Source: Manduca sexta
Lineage: Eukaryota > Arthropoda > Insecta > Lepidoptera > Sphingidae
Assembly: GCF_014839805.1 (NCBI RefSeq)
Contig: NC_051134.1
Coordinates: 9,021,170-9,085,169, forward strand
Reading direction: 5' to 3'
DNA: 64,000 bases
In this document: piece by piece, positions 1 to 14,390 of the stretch
Layout: each line of letters starts with the position of its first letter
How positions within the stretch are numbered: the stretch's first letter is position 1
Notes under the pieces: generated by a model
Database searches by the model: none
Seen by the model: the letters and a program-made list of their open reading frames with translations, nothing else
Told to the model about the DNA's origin: nothing
Translations under genes and position numbers: made by a program

Positions 1-1
1 T

Positions 2-244
2 AATCTTCCAGACAGCTATACGAAACAAAACAAAAATGCAAAAAGGATGCAGACGTTTTACAAGCACTCGTCGGTACTTAACGATGCCAATTGGAACGAA
101 CGTGCCCACTTCAGATGTGTAATTGCTCTCATTGGAGCTTCTGCGGATGCAGCTAAGATAGCCTTTGAAACAGATATGGATGTTAGATACTGTAATGCGT
201 TTATATTAGAGGATAATGACAGATTTATTGGAGTTTTGCATTAG
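2..244 (+). CDS. Partial open frame running in from the left edge, unknown product
   Basis: An uninterrupted frame enters at base 2 and ends at a TAG at 242-244, giving at least 80 residues; the first internal ATG is at 47. The residue mix is balanced (contains NWNERAHF, VIALIGASADAAK and ILEDNDRF) and the codon choice looks more like coding sequence than the surrounding AT-rich DNA. I do not recognise a family. It could be the last exon of a gene lying to the left or a fragment of a mobile element. Length alone is not decisive. Confidence 0.35.
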   Translation, partial: NLPDSYTKQNKNAKRMQTFYKHSSVLNDANWNERAHFRCVIALIGASADAAKIAFETDMDVRYCNAFILEDNDRFIGVLH

Positions 245-3030
245 TTAATTTATCAGAGCATTATTCAGTTAGGTCGGGCATTGAGATCTGCTTTATTACA
301 GTGGTAGAGACATGTTGACAGCTATAACTACAGAATAGAAAGTCTTAACTTAGTTAATACCACATAAGTATCCAAAAAAATATTTTTTAGTCTCATGAGG
401 CGAAACTACGGTCTAAACAAAAGGGTTTTTTGGTTGAAAAATACTCGTAGATCGCACCGCTCTCACAGGTCGAGTGGCTTGTATTTCACGAACAAAGCGA
501 TTCTAAAATGAATGACTCCATTTATTTATTTTAATAATGGGCTATCAAAATTTTTTACCTTTATTTTGCCAAGTCACGCTTGAATGAATCAAAAGATAAA
601 AGCTGTAATGGCTATCATCGTGTTCGGAGGCACAGTACTAATTTTTAATGGTTTTATTTGTTGATTGTATGTGACATGACAACGAGATTTTATCTTACTT
701 TTAACTTGTAACATGACAGCAAAGTTAAATAAGTTTATTTACCTGCCTACTTTTTTAGGAAGCAATTTCTATAATTGCTTTACGAAGCATCCTGTTTTAA
801 AGGGACGTTGAGGCTTTCAATACATATTTGTACCAATGATTGCCCATCACACTATAATAAAAATATGTGCATCAAAGTAACGTTGGCCGTGCCTAATAAC
901 ACCGTTATGAATATATCATAAGGGGTGCCTTCATCTGAGAGTAGGCTGGTAAACGGTCAAAAGGCCCTTATAGTCAGTTTTAAATGTAACTAGTTAGAGA
1001 CTACTGGTAAATAATTAATTTGCATTGAATTATGTACGAAGTACGAAGGCGGTGGAGTGTGACCGACGACCTGCAGTCCGTGACTAAGATTTCTAGACTG
1101 AATTAGACCACAGGTGTCGTATCGGTTTCTGCCTAATATAACGAAATACGAATCACGTTATGTTGCAGAAATTATTTGAATTAAGTTTATTGATCAGCCA
1201 CTTACAGAACGTCAAACCCTCTAGAAGGTGCCGCCCTAGAAGAATATTTTTTAGAAAATCCACACACAGGATTTTAGTAAAACCCGTTCCACAACCAAAT
1301 CTTATTGAGTACTCCCATATTTTGACCATGGAGACCATCAGAAAATACTTTATATAACCCAGAATCCATCGTTCCACAGCTAACGCCTCTACGCTTCCAT
1401 AAGACCAAAGATACGCGTAGAAAGTTCTGATCATCCAAACTTTTTACACTACCCGACTGTATAATCGACCAGTTGTGCATTAAAGCTAGCCTAAACAATA
1501 AATCCACGAAGGCTGGCAGCTCAGCGGCTGTTGAACCCGGCCCGTTAGCCGCGCCAGCCTATCATTACGTCTACTCCTAATGTCATTACCGCCTCGACAA
1601 GCTGTACCTAAACATACGATATATGGGAATTAATGAAAGTGTTATTTGAAAAATTACACGCGTGCACATAATAATATACCAGATGTGTGTTGTACTGTCC
1701 TACTGCTAGGGATGCGTCATCACAGAAAGTGTCAACATAATAAGCAAAATCGACATTACAGTAATACTTATATGTTTTAGAATCGTTTGGATCTTGTCTT
1801 TTTTGAATGTATTTTAAACTTTTGCTCCATTTTCTGCCCGAAGCTAGAACTAAGTAAAGACACGAAATCTGTGAGAGATTGGGATTTGAGCTACATATAG
1901 AGATCTACGCACTCTTCCACATAATGGAATGGAATTAGATGTCAGTACTCTGCCCATTATTCTGGGGATACACGCGTGAACTTATATTACCAAAGTTAAG
2001 TCCTATCGATTGAACATTTGTTTCATAAAGATATTTATACCATTCAGTGTACGCCAGCCTGTAAACATATCTAATGAGTCTGAATACTATTTTTAATGAT
2101 GTTGATTATACCCCACACACGTACCTTCTGTCATTAAATAGAACTAACCACTCCAACCAAATGAGTGTACAAGTCCTAAAATCCCAGACACAATAAGGTA
2201 AAGCATTGTGCGTAATTAGGGTGCATAAAGGACGTGATAAATAAGTAATAGCAGAGTCTTGCGTCTGTTAGATTTTGTAACGCTCCCTACAAAGCTAAAT
2301 TCAAGGAAAGAATGAACGAAATGGAAGCAAATATCTAGTACCTACATTCTTTCAAATAATACCGTGTTGTTTTGATTAAAAGGTTATGAAAAGTAGAGAT
2401 TTTAATAACATTATTTTTGAAACCGAAGTATCTAGGCAGGGTAATAGTGGATATAGATAGTCAGAACATAATAGACCAATTATAAATATCCCCTGATGGA
2501 CGCTAAAATCATAATTACAGAATATACAGCAATTGTTCTCGAAATGCGAGCCTCTACAGTGGATTCATGAGTACGATTGGTAGATGTGCAAGCCTTCATT
2601 ATTTGTGGCAAAATGAACTATTGGTTGTCACGCACATACCCCATGTTTAGTCGCATATCGCTTGTGATCGTGGATATGAGGCGATTTGTGGCACGAAGCC
2701 TATCGATTAGTAATTGCGGTTGTATTGATGCAGTTATTACCGGAGTGCGCGGAAAGCTCATACTGAACAATCAAAAGAAATAAGGTCCTGTGATAATTCA
2801 TTGATACTCTGAGTTATGTATATTATAAGTAATGTTTTTATTGTAACTTATGCTTGTCACGAGAGGCGTGACTATCATTATAGAGAATGCTTGAATTGAA
2901 TGATTCCTATAGGTTATAGAGAATGTAGATAGCGCATGAGGTATTTAACTTCCTTTTTCATAATATGAACTGGTCTTCGATAACATGCCGTCGAATACAT
3001 AGTCGGATACATTTTTACAATTCGCTGGTC
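245..3030. other. No supported gene; AT-rich intergenic or intronic DNA
   Basis: I see no exon with splice signals, RNA gene or complete mobile element here. Antisense open frames between 1153 and 1507 have no recognisable domain. Confidence 0.5.
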
Positions 3031-3032
3031 TC

Positions 3033-3270
3033 AGGATATATTTTCTATACGCCAGGAGATCGACCACCGTACACAAGGTGTTAAAACCCGCCGAAGTGGC
3101 CCACGTAAGTGTGACGCATTCCGAGATCAGCCTGTGTATATCCGTTTCCAACAAGCCGGCATTATTATGTCGACTGCCGAGGGGTAATCACCTTTCATCA
3201 GTCAACATTCTATGGAGCTCACTACACTTACCATCCAGTGCAGATGGGTCACTGCTGTGCACGTATAAAA
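3033..3270 (+). repeat. Interspersed repeat, family A (copy 1)
   Basis: Shares a long similar stretch with 23741-23935, and its 3' half with 59941-60085. Common landmarks are ACACAAGGTGTTAAAA, AGCCTGTGTATAT, CAACA-GCCGGCAT and a final CACTTACCAT-CAG-TGCA-GGGTCACTG. Short open frames in it are by-products. It is probably the 3' part of a non-LTR element or a SINE-like unit; the class is not determinable here. Confidence 0.65.
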
Positions 3271-3764
3271 AAATACCTAACCCCGGCATATGAATCTTTG
3301 TCACTTACAATTTATTAATGTCGTAATTCCCGTAAGTGTTCCATCCATTCCCAACTTGTCTCTGGCAAGATCATACAAATCACTAGAAATCTACGAGTAG
3401 TTCATCGACTCTTCAGTATTAACAATTTCGCTGAAGTAATTTGTGAGTCTATAAAAAAAACTGCGATTTGCACGAACATAGAGATTAGAAAACATTAACT
3501 ACAGCGCTTCAAGCAAAAAGTAATAACAGGAAAATATGGTTCGAATACCAGGAACTTAAGGAAATAAAGTGGTCATTAACGGCGAACAAAAAGAAACTTA
3601 TTATTCCAGACCACTGCGCTAATTCTCAGTCGACGTGATTTTGTTTTACGTCGCCTAAAAGTAAACGGGCTTATAAACACTAAAGCCAAAGCCTGAAATA
3701 CATTTCCCCTACTCATTACCAGGCAACATGACATTATCTCATAATTTTTATTAATTATAATTTA

Positions 3765-3832
3765 GATGGGAGGCCTATATCCAGCAGTGGACCATTTCTG
3801 GCTGAAACAATAATGATGATGATAATTTAGAT
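3765..3832 (+). repeat. LINE 3' end fragment (RTE-like)
   Basis: Reads GGGAGGCCTATATCCAGCAG then GGACCATTTCTGGCTGA and a short ATGATGATGAT run. The same end with a readable C-terminus is seen at 34050-34145 and 44550-44640. This copy is heavily 5'-truncated, as expected for target-primed integration. Confidence 0.55.
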
Positions 3833-4803
3833 GTCCACATTGTTATTCAGACTAGAAAAACAAGAACAAAGAAGAAATGTGCCAACTACTTTGGCCAGTA
3901 ATAATGATAATTATGATTTATCTAAATTATAGTTAAACAGATAACTAACTTAAATGGCTTTGACGGTGATGTTCACACTACGCTTTGCTTATATCGCAGA
4001 CATGGTTTTTAATTCCACATATTTTGATTATCCTAATTTATCCAAATAATGTCAATAGTCGAAGCTATTATATCCAGAAGGACTTTTACATGCAGGAAAA
4101 TCTTCTTCGTAGCGATATCGCCGCTCATTGTACAACATAGATTTAAGAAAATGCATTAATCTTGTTTGTGTCTACAGTAACAATGGGTACAGTAAAGAGT
4201 GTTTGTATTTGTATTTGAAACTCTTCTTCTAGTTTTAAATAATATCTCCTGTATTACACAGTCAATAGAGAATTCTCAGAACTACTTTATGGTTATCTCT
4301 TAGCAAGCAAAAAAAATATTTCATAACAGCTCCTTGAACGATTTTTGTTCCTCCTAATACGGACGATGTCTAATGTAATCCGATATAATGTAAGAAATAC
4401 GACACCGATCCGAGACGCGACGTGACGTCAGGCTGCGAGATTCAGGATTATATTTCACAAAATTGTCAAGTTTAATTTAATCAAAAGAAGGTATTCCTAG
4501 CAGTTTCTCCTGAAGGTTTAATAATTAATTTTAAAGCCGATTAGATAAGAGTCGTAGATGTAGTGAAAACTCGACATAATTTGCTTCGCATTCAAACGGC
4601 GGAAGTCGGACCACATTATCAGAACATTTGCCGTACTTCTTTTTTAATCTTGCTAGGCAAAATGATTAGACTGCAAGCGATTGCTCTGTCATTAATGTTA
4701 AAGGTAATTTCAAGTAAAATATCGATCCAGAAATTGTATATATCCCTCCATGGTCGGCACAATTATGCTCGTCTGTAATCACTTCTTCTATTTCAGGAAG
4801 TTA

Positions 4804-7147
<2,344 letters not shown>

Positions 7148-7149
7148 TA

Positions 7150-7173
7150 GTCTGGCCATAAATACTGTTACAC
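7150..7173. repeat. Mariner left terminal inverted repeat
   Basis: Pairs with 8425-8448; about 20 of 24 positions agree. Confidence 0.85.
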
Positions 7174-7288
7174 TTAATTATAAAAAAATATTACATTTGA
7201 ATTTCGAATCTGTCATTTTTATACGATTGTTCATTGTGTTTTCTCATTTTGGCGCCAATACATTGTAAAATATTTTGCGATATTAAAA

Positions 7289-8328
7289 TTGGTGTGGGGT
7301 GATAAAGAGAACCGAATCGCTGTGATAGCATTACACAAAGTAGGTATGGAGCCAAATGCAATTTTTAAAACTCTCCATACACTTGGTATTAGTAAAATGT
7401 TTGTGTACCGGGCTATTAATAGGTACAATGAGACCTCCTCTGTTTGTGACAGAAAAGATCTGGCCGTCCACGTAGTGTTCGTACGAAAAAGGTGGTCAAA
7501 GCAGTAAGGGAAAGAATTCGAAGAAATCCTGTCCGAAAGCAAAAGATTTTATCTCGGGAAATGAAGATAGCACCTAGAACCATGTCGCGTATTTTAAAAG
7601 ATGACTTAGGACTTGCAGCCTATAAGAGACGCACTGGCCATTTCTTAACTGATAATTTAAAGAAGAATAGGGTGGTAAAATCGAAACAACTACTGAAGCG
7701 GTACGCAAAGGGAGGTCACAGAAAAATTTTGTTTACGGATGAGAAAATTTTTACAATTGAGCAACATTTTAACAAACAAAATGACCGTATTTATGCTCAA
7801 AGCTCTAAGGAAGCTTCCCAATTAGTCGACAGAGTGCAACGTGGACATTATCCGACTTCAGTGATGGTTTGGTGGGGTGTTAGCTATGAAGGAGTGACTG
7901 AGCCATATTTTTGTGAAAAAGGTATCAAAACATCGGCACAAGTGTATCAAGATACCATTCTTGAGAAGGTAGTTAAGCCCCTTAACATCACCATGTTCAA
8001 TAACCAAGTATGGTCCTTCCAGCAAGACTCGGCGCCGGGTCATAAAGCTCGGTCCACGCAGTCTTGGTTGGAATCGAACGTTTCGGACTTCATCAGAGCT
8101 GAAGACTGGCCGTCGTCTAGTCCCGATCTTAATCCGCTGGATTATGATTTGTGGTCAGTTTTAGAGAGTACAGCTTGCTCTAAACGCCATGATAATTTGG
8201 AGTCCCTAAAACAATCTATACGATTGGCAGTGAAGAATTTTCCCATGGAAAGAGTGCGTGCTTCTATTGATAACTGGCCTCATCGTTTAAAGGACTGTAT
8301 TGCAGCCAATGGAGACCACTTCGAATAA
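7289..8328 (+). pseudogene. Mariner maT transposase, lost start codon and one frameshift
   Basis: Cut-and-paste transposase of the DD37D group. The N-terminal helix-turn-helix region is in one frame (7289 to about 7455, containing KENRIAVIALHKVG and FVYRAINRYNETSSV). The rest is in the next frame (about 7456-8328). The catalytic triad is present: Asp in FTDEK (codon 7738-7740), Asp in QQDSAPGHKA (8026-8028) and Asp in NPLDYDLW (8140-8142). There are 37 residues between the second and third Asp, which defines the group. Total is about 346 residues, close to the family length. Defects: the expected ATG is TTG at 7289, and near 7451-7456 five bases stand where six are needed (after GAC, before AGATCTGG), a net one-base deletion. 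No stop codon otherwise interrupts the second frame, so decay is recent. Confidence 0.9.
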
Positions 8329-8424
8329 GCTTTTTATATTTTTAATTGTTTTATATTTATGTATTAAACTGACACACTGTAAAAGTAATAAATGTTATTT
8401 GCAGTTAACAATTTTCTTTTTTCT

Positions 8425-8448
8425 TTATTACAATATTTATGGCAAGAC
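8425..8448. repeat. Mariner right terminal inverted repeat
   Basis: Reverse complement of the left terminus, followed directly by TA at 8449-8450. Confidence 0.85.
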
Positions 8449-8450
8449 TA

Positions 8451-11165
8451 GGTATTTATTCTTTTGGGGACATATTCTTATAATATTTTAAGGGGAATGG
8501 TAGGTTAAGGATGGCTGGCTACTATACAATTCTTTAATATTTTTAAATATCCAATATGCAAGGTTTATCTTCGTGATTATAAAGATTTTCATTTTATTGG
8601 TTTTCTAACTATTCGTTCTTCATAATCAATATTGCATTCCTGTTGATAGTATTGTCAATATAATCAATATTGCATTCCTGTTATTAAGCGTATGAATGTA
8701 AGTGTTATTTTAAACTATGTAGTCGAATTTGCATGGAAGAATAAAATTAAATTGAAATGCATACATACTATTTAAAATAGCTATCAGAATTCATAAACAA
8801 TATAACATTTGACGAAACGTTTTGAAAGTCAACAGTTCCCTATTTACTGTTTTTATTTGTTACCTTCAGCTCAGTCGGATTTCTTTAATAAAGAGGAATT
8901 TGTCGCAAACTTTTTATACGATACATAAATAACACGTCTGCCTATCGAGTATCGACTATCCCTATTTTTACAGTTTTTTATAATAACAGTAGGCATATCG
9001 CTATATGCATTCCGTGACATGACATCAGTAAAATAGGGATGATTTGGGATATATAAGGGAACTTTAATGGATCGATGCACGCACGGCAAATTGATACTAG
9101 AGATGTGATACATTGAAATATAAAGTATAGATAAATTATTTCAATCGACATTTAAGAATTAAAAATTACTTATATTGATGATTTTAAATTTATTTTCTAT
9201 CCAGATAAAGCCACGTCAAATAAGTTTTATTTTATACAGTGTATGTGGATGTTTATTTGTTAATTCTTACTCCTTAATGATTTACGTGTAATTTTCTGTA
9301 ATCATCTTTGACCAACCAAATATTTTTAGCTACAAAGCATAATATTTGTATTACCGCTGAACTTAGTTATTTGTCTACACATTTCACATAAAATTATAAC
9401 TGCAACAAGTATAACTGATCGTTAACATGATTGGATATTTGTATGTAATTTGTTTCATATTATTTTCTGCACATCAATGGAAGCGGATAATCTCATATGA
9501 TTGCCAGATAAATTGCAATGGTTCCGCTGATCGATATAAGAGATTAACGGAGTATTTTGAGTATATACTCAAAAGGGGTAGGTAAAGATGCGTCCAGCAA
9601 GTATCTATACCGTTTTCTTATTGTATTTCATCTCAATATACACACAATAATCTTACTGCACATTTTCTTGCACTCAACTTCTGTGCTTTTTGTAGACAAT
9701 TAAGTAAGTAGAGGCTATGATTCAAATAAATATTACAATTACAAATAAACCAGTACCCTTGAAGGCCCACCTAATTTTACTTCTTCATAAAATCATTTCA
9801 AGGAAAAATGTAAAAAAAATATCCTATCATTAAATAACAACATATAACATATTATAAAATTAAATAATAAAAGAACTATCAAAACATCTGCGTGTATTTT
9901 TATACTACTTACATAAATATACCAAAAACATAAATAATGGGTCTTGTTAGGAACCGGGCTTTCGTCGGTCACACTACCATTTAAACATTTAAACCATTTA
10001 TTTCTCCACACACACACATAAATACAACAAAAATAAGTATAAAAAGAAAAAAAACACACACACAGTTAACAATACCAGGTACACAACGGATTCCTTGCAT
10101 GATGTGTGGTAGAAGGGATACCAGTTCACAACCTTACTATTTTACGAAAACTCTTGAAAAACATATTCCTTTAATTACGTTTTAATATAACAAAATAAAT
10201 TAAATAAAAGATTTCCATTACTCTCCCAGCACTGCCGCAGTATAACGCTGTTTATGAGCTCATAACGCGTAAGGCGTATGAACGTATAACAGAACTGGCC
10301 TCCTGCCAACATTTCAAAAACCCTCCATACCAAATAGTATTGCTCGCGCAGTGATATGTTTCTAACATAATAGAAAATTTAAGTTCACGCCTCCGTTCGA
10401 ACAGGTAGGCAGATGTTATTTCATAGACGTTGTTAAATAGCAAGGCGCGCGTTAGATAGTAACCAGCTACGCACATTGGATTACAACAGCTGTATGTCCC
10501 TGCATTGCGCTGAACCTCTGGCATTAGATGTTAAGTATTATAATGTATCGTAATAAGATATATTGGATACAATCCTATTCAAACTGGAGTACAGCAGTGC
10601 AGAACTAATACTCAATGGCCACCGAGGACAGACAAGACAGACAAACAGAGCCGTGCTTCCCTGTCTGGGCAGATACCAACTATCGATCTAATCAAACTAC
10701 ATAAGAGACCTACCGTAACCGCCTGTTGTTGTAACGAGGCTTAATTTGGATAGAAAATCAAATTCCAAGCACCTTAGAGCTGTTTTGGAAAGAAAAAACA
10801 CAAATATGTTGCATTCCGTAGCATTGTACTACTTTACCACCAAATCCACCTATATATACAACTAAAATTCACATATAGGTATGATCAACGTCGCCCATAA
10901 ACTTCTGGGAATGTCTGGGACATAACAAAGGCGTTCTCTACCATCAACTATCAAACCTCCTTTCAAAAGGGGCATGTCATGACGCCGACGAAACACCGTG
11001 GGAGGAAACGCAATCCAGAGTGCACAGGTGCAACTTCACGTGAGCCCATTTTGACTTTTCATTACTCAATACTTTACTTACTATTACAATTCACAAATAA
11101 TTTCTAAAAAGTTATTCTTGAAACTGAAGGCCGCATTTTAAATACATATGTATTTTATCATTAAC
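8451..11165. other. No supported gene; AT-rich, minor CA-rich microsatellites
   Basis: Short CA-rich runs near 10006-10018 and 10050-10064. One antisense frame at 10252-10524 has a protein-like residue mix but no domain or start context. Otherwise nothing stands out. Confidence 0.45.
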
Positions 11166-11275
11166 CACACAAGGCTCATTGTCCTCATATCGTCCCCTCT
11201 GTTCAGTTGATTGATGACATTTTCAAATACTGAAGCCGTACCACACGGTGTCTGAAACGCAGTCACGAACAGGTT
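11166..11275 (+). repeat. Direct repeat upstream of the Diedel-like gene
   Basis: About 110 bp matching 13990-14125 in the same orientation. Shared words: CTCATATCGTCCC, TTCAGTTGATTGAT, CGTACCACAC-GTGTCTGAAACG and CAGTCACGAA. The downstream copy has about 17 and 6 extra bases. Nature unknown; similarity seems to end at these limits. Confidence 0.75.
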
Positions 11276-12113
11276 TATAGACTAAATTAAATGTCATTAG
11301 TTTGATACGATAACTGCAGAAATTTCTAAATAAATAATGAATTATGTTTTAATTTGTGTACCAAATAGATTAACTTTTTCGTTTGAAAATGGATTACCTG
11401 CATCTCTCTGTCCCGTAAAAAATTACATTAATTTCAGAATGTGAATATTATATTTTCCTGTGTTAAAAACTAGTCTATGTCAACTTGCCCATGGCCCATG
11501 AACTTTATATATACAGAAATCGATTGCAATAATGAGTCGTTCAATCGTGGCTTAGAGAAATAATTTTCCAATTATTAAAACCGACATTCATGATATTATA
11601 ACATTGTTCATGAACAATTCTACAAAAAAATTGTCTTGGCGGTAGCAATATAATATTAAACTTTCTAAAGGGGCGACTGAATTACAAACGAAACGCGTGC
11701 TCCTTGATAATGAACTACTCTTTGTGAACTACATGCCGTAGGCGGTGCAGGGCGATGCAGGACGATTGGCATCCTGCCAACCGGTCGAAATCCGCCGCAA
11801 TGCGGTTGTAAAGTGCTTGTAAGATTTTTTAACAAAAACTGCTACGAACATTTCGGTATAAGGCATTCAGAGGTTTATGGAGTTCCTACTAGCATCGTCA
11901 AAGATTCTGAGATCGTGGTATGTAGCGTATCTAATGCTTTGAACTCGAATCAGGAGTTTAGTATTTTTTCCAACAGTAGAATAATAAACAAATAGGTCTG
12001 GTCTCACTTAGATAAAAGAAGTCATCAGTCATTAATTAGTAACGGTCAAATAATAATTACATAATCACCTTTTAATTTATTCATATTGTTATTATTTGTC
12101 AATTAGTTACTGG

Positions 12114-12120
12114 TATAAAA
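12114..12120 (+). promoter_or_regulatory. TATA box of the Diedel-like gene
   Basis: TATAAAA, 74-80 bases before the ATG. Transcription would be expected to begin about 30 bases further on, near 12145, leaving a leader of roughly 50 nt with no upstream ATG. Confidence 0.7.
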
Positions 12121-12193
12121 ACGTAGAACGTCCGTAAGAGACAATTAATCGGAGAACAATATCGCGAGGAACACAACAATCAAAAAAAGAATA

Positions 12194-12616
12194 ATGAATT
12201 TATTATTTACAATTTCAATATTAATTTCCACGTTTATCTACGTGAAAGGCGAGTGCTGTGGGTCCTACACCATCCGATATTCTTTGCCAGATGGTGAGAC
12301 ACAATGCGACGGTTACATACCGGGGGGACAACAAAAAACAGCAGTGGACAACGACGGAGTAGTGAACGACATATTCTCGAAACTGGACAGAAGGCGGCCG
12401 AAGTGTTGGGTGTCTGTCTGTAACGACGGACGTTCCCACCCCGGTACATATTGTGGAAGAGGTTCGTGTAACATGTTCGGCTGCAACTGCGATGGCGGGT
12501 GTATCGTTGCAGATTCTCCATACCCACTGGACCCTTACAGGAATTTTATGGACCTTCATAAGAATGATGTTAAAAAGGCTCGTGTTCTTGCTGAATGGGA
12601 AAATTGGCTGCCGTAG
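12194..12616 (+). CDS. Diedel: Diedel-like secreted cysteine-rich protein
   Basis: Intact intronless frame of 140 residues. Residues 1-19 form a signal peptide (MNLLFTISILISTFIYVKG), so the mature protein begins E-CC at 20-22. Ten cysteines follow at 21, 22, 38, 71, 76, 87, 92, 97, 99 and 103, enough for five disulfides. The hallmark is YCGRGSCNMFGCNCDGGC at 86-103, which with the N-terminal Cys pair identifies the Diedel family. In Drosophila, Diedel is a secreted protein induced by infection or stress that dampens IMD signalling; homologues are known in Lepidoptera and in large DNA viruses of insects. The C-terminal tail after Cys103 is about 37 residues, charged and ending ENWLP, with no hydrophobic anchor. 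A TATA box and an AATAAA site bracket the gene. Assignment is from the cysteine pattern; immune function here is inferred from the family. Confidence 0.92.
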   Translation: MNLLFTISILISTFIYVKGECCGSYTIRYSLPDGETQCDGYIPGGQQKTAVDNDGVVNDIFSKLDRRRPKCWVSVCNDGRSHPGTYCGRGSCNMFGCNCDGGCIVADSPYPLDPYRNFMDLHKNDVKKARVLAEWENWLP

Positions 12617-12670
12617 TTGATATAATTTACGAACGGATAATGCTTGGAATATTTGGATAAAATTATAACA

Positions 12671-12676
12671 AATAAA
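12671..12676 (+). terminator. Polyadenylation signal of the Diedel-like gene
   Basis: AATAAA about 55 bases after the TAG stop, a normal distance for a short insect 3' UTR. Confidence 0.65.
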
Positions 12677-13989
12677 TAATTAAATATTATTTGCAAGTTT
12701 TGTTACCCGAATTCATTCAAGGTATAAGCAAAGGTATTTTGTATTATAAATTTATTCTTATCTTATAATATATCTTACGCTTTACTTGTAACTAAGATGA
12801 TAAATGCGATTTTTGTGAAATTGTTTAGATGTTTGTAAAACTCAGAAACCGGTAAATGGATTTGGCAGATATTTGGCTAACGAAGAAACCGTGTTCTGGA
12901 TTACCATACAGTTTTCGTCATTGTAATTTACTCTCGTAAGATATATTTGACATTAATCAGTTTTTTAAAAAGATCACCTTAGCGGCGTAGTACAGATGGC
13001 ACTAAGGATGACTACAGTGCACTGGGAAAAGTAGACACTAAAACTATATGAGAGAAGGGCATTCACGCGAGTGAAGCCATGAGCGATACCAACATCGGGT
13101 ATCTAAATTCAAAATTAAATGCCATAAGTAGGTCTAATGAGAGCTCTATCATCCATAAACAAGAATAAGTACTTAATCTTAACAAAAATATAAATGTGAA
13201 AAAAGGCGGAAGTTCTTATCAAAGGTCCTCTAAATATACTCGAATAACAACTTCTTTAGCAAAAGGAGATAGATCTAACTGAACACCAACCTTCTAGAGT
13301 AACTTAAATCAGATATCTTGTCATGCACAACGTTCTTGACTTGATTTAGATTCGTTGTAATTTTCTGTTTAAGAGTGCGGCTTGGCAAGATTTTTGTCTA
13401 TATAAGAATACAATACAGCACTGTTTACTCGTTTACCATTAATCCAATTGAAATGGCGTAATGTCTTCGATAAAGTTCGGTACGCTTCATAGGTCTGAGA
13501 CAATACCTCTTGAACTGGCTGCCTCCTGGATACCTACACAGCCGGAAAGTGCAATGATCCGATAGTTCAACCGCCTGATTTAATGCTGTATTGTTTTTAG
13601 AAACGTTTTCCGTGACATTGTGAGTGAATCGTTTAAAAACTTATATTGCTTATTTTTGATTCAATTTCTTCTTAAATAGATAATTATTATATATAAAAAT
13701 AAAAAAAAAATAATATATTTAATTTAATATGACTGTATAGTGTATAATCCGTATGTAGTAAAATCATATTTACAGCAACATCAATATATGATATGATGTT
13801 GACAACACTGAATATGAATGTCAAATAATACGCGCTATTTATAAAAAAAATCTGCCAACAGTGGAGCCACAGTCTAATAAATGAATAATTAAAAAATATT
13901 CAAACTTTCGGCTCACAAACTACTAAGAAGAACTGACTTTGATGCAAATTACATTTCACAAGTAACAATAACTTGTACTTAATTTGTCG

Positions 13990-14125
13990 ATTGTCTCACC
14001 ACAATGAGCTCACCGCCCTCATATCGTCCCGACGCCTCGGCCTCCCCTGGTTCAGTTGATTGATAATATTTTCATACACTGAAATCGTACCACACCGTGT
14101 CTGAAACGCGAACGCAGTCACGAAA
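13990..14125 (+). repeat. Direct repeat downstream of the Diedel-like gene
   Basis: Second copy of the repeat at 11166-11275, roughly 80 percent similar by eye, same orientation. Confidence 0.75.
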
Positions 14126-14390
14126 AGTATTGTATGCTAATTCGTTTTACATTACCAACCATAAATTCGTGCAAAATAGTCCCTAAAATTACTAACAAAA
14201 AAAAGACTTATTGTGACTTAAAAGTCTGGTGATATGATTCATGAGAATAAATAAACCTTGAAAGAAATGCCTCTTAGCTAATTTTATAATTACAAATTGT
14301 TTGAACCAGCTTACACACAGGACCAAGTCAATAAATTACATTACATTTGTTTTTAATTTCTAATTTAATATTTTTTCTCTTTATTTCTCA

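Larger units (their letters stand above)
7150..8448 (+). mobile_element. maT-type (DD37D) mariner transposon, full length
   Basis: A 1.3 kb Tc1/mariner element. The left end reads TCTGGCCATAAATACTGTTA from 7151; the reverse complement of the right end reads TCTTGCCATAAATATTGTAA up to 8448. These are imperfect terminal inverted repeats of about 24 bp. Both ends abut TA (7148-7149 and 8449-8450), the duplicated mariner target. Inside is a single transposase gene without introns, broken as described in its own entry. Both ends are preserved, so it could still be moved by a transposase acting in trans if one exists. Confidence 0.92.

Noticed and set aside
1153..1507. Overlapping minus-strand frames suggestive of a decayed reverse transcriptase
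   Set aside because: No conserved motif could be identified and the frames do not join.
10252..10524. Minus-strand 90-codon frame with protein-like composition
   Set aside because: No domain, poor start context and no splice signals; could be a decayed element. Copy number in the genome would decide.
11605..11622. TTCATGAA palindrome upstream of the Diedel-like gene, considered as a STAT site
   Set aside because: The half-site spacing is two bases rather than the usual three or four, and it is 570 bases from the ATG.
12221..12559. Antisense open frames overlapping the Diedel-like gene
   Set aside because: They are mirror frames of a GC-richer coding region, with no signal peptide, domain or promoter of their own.
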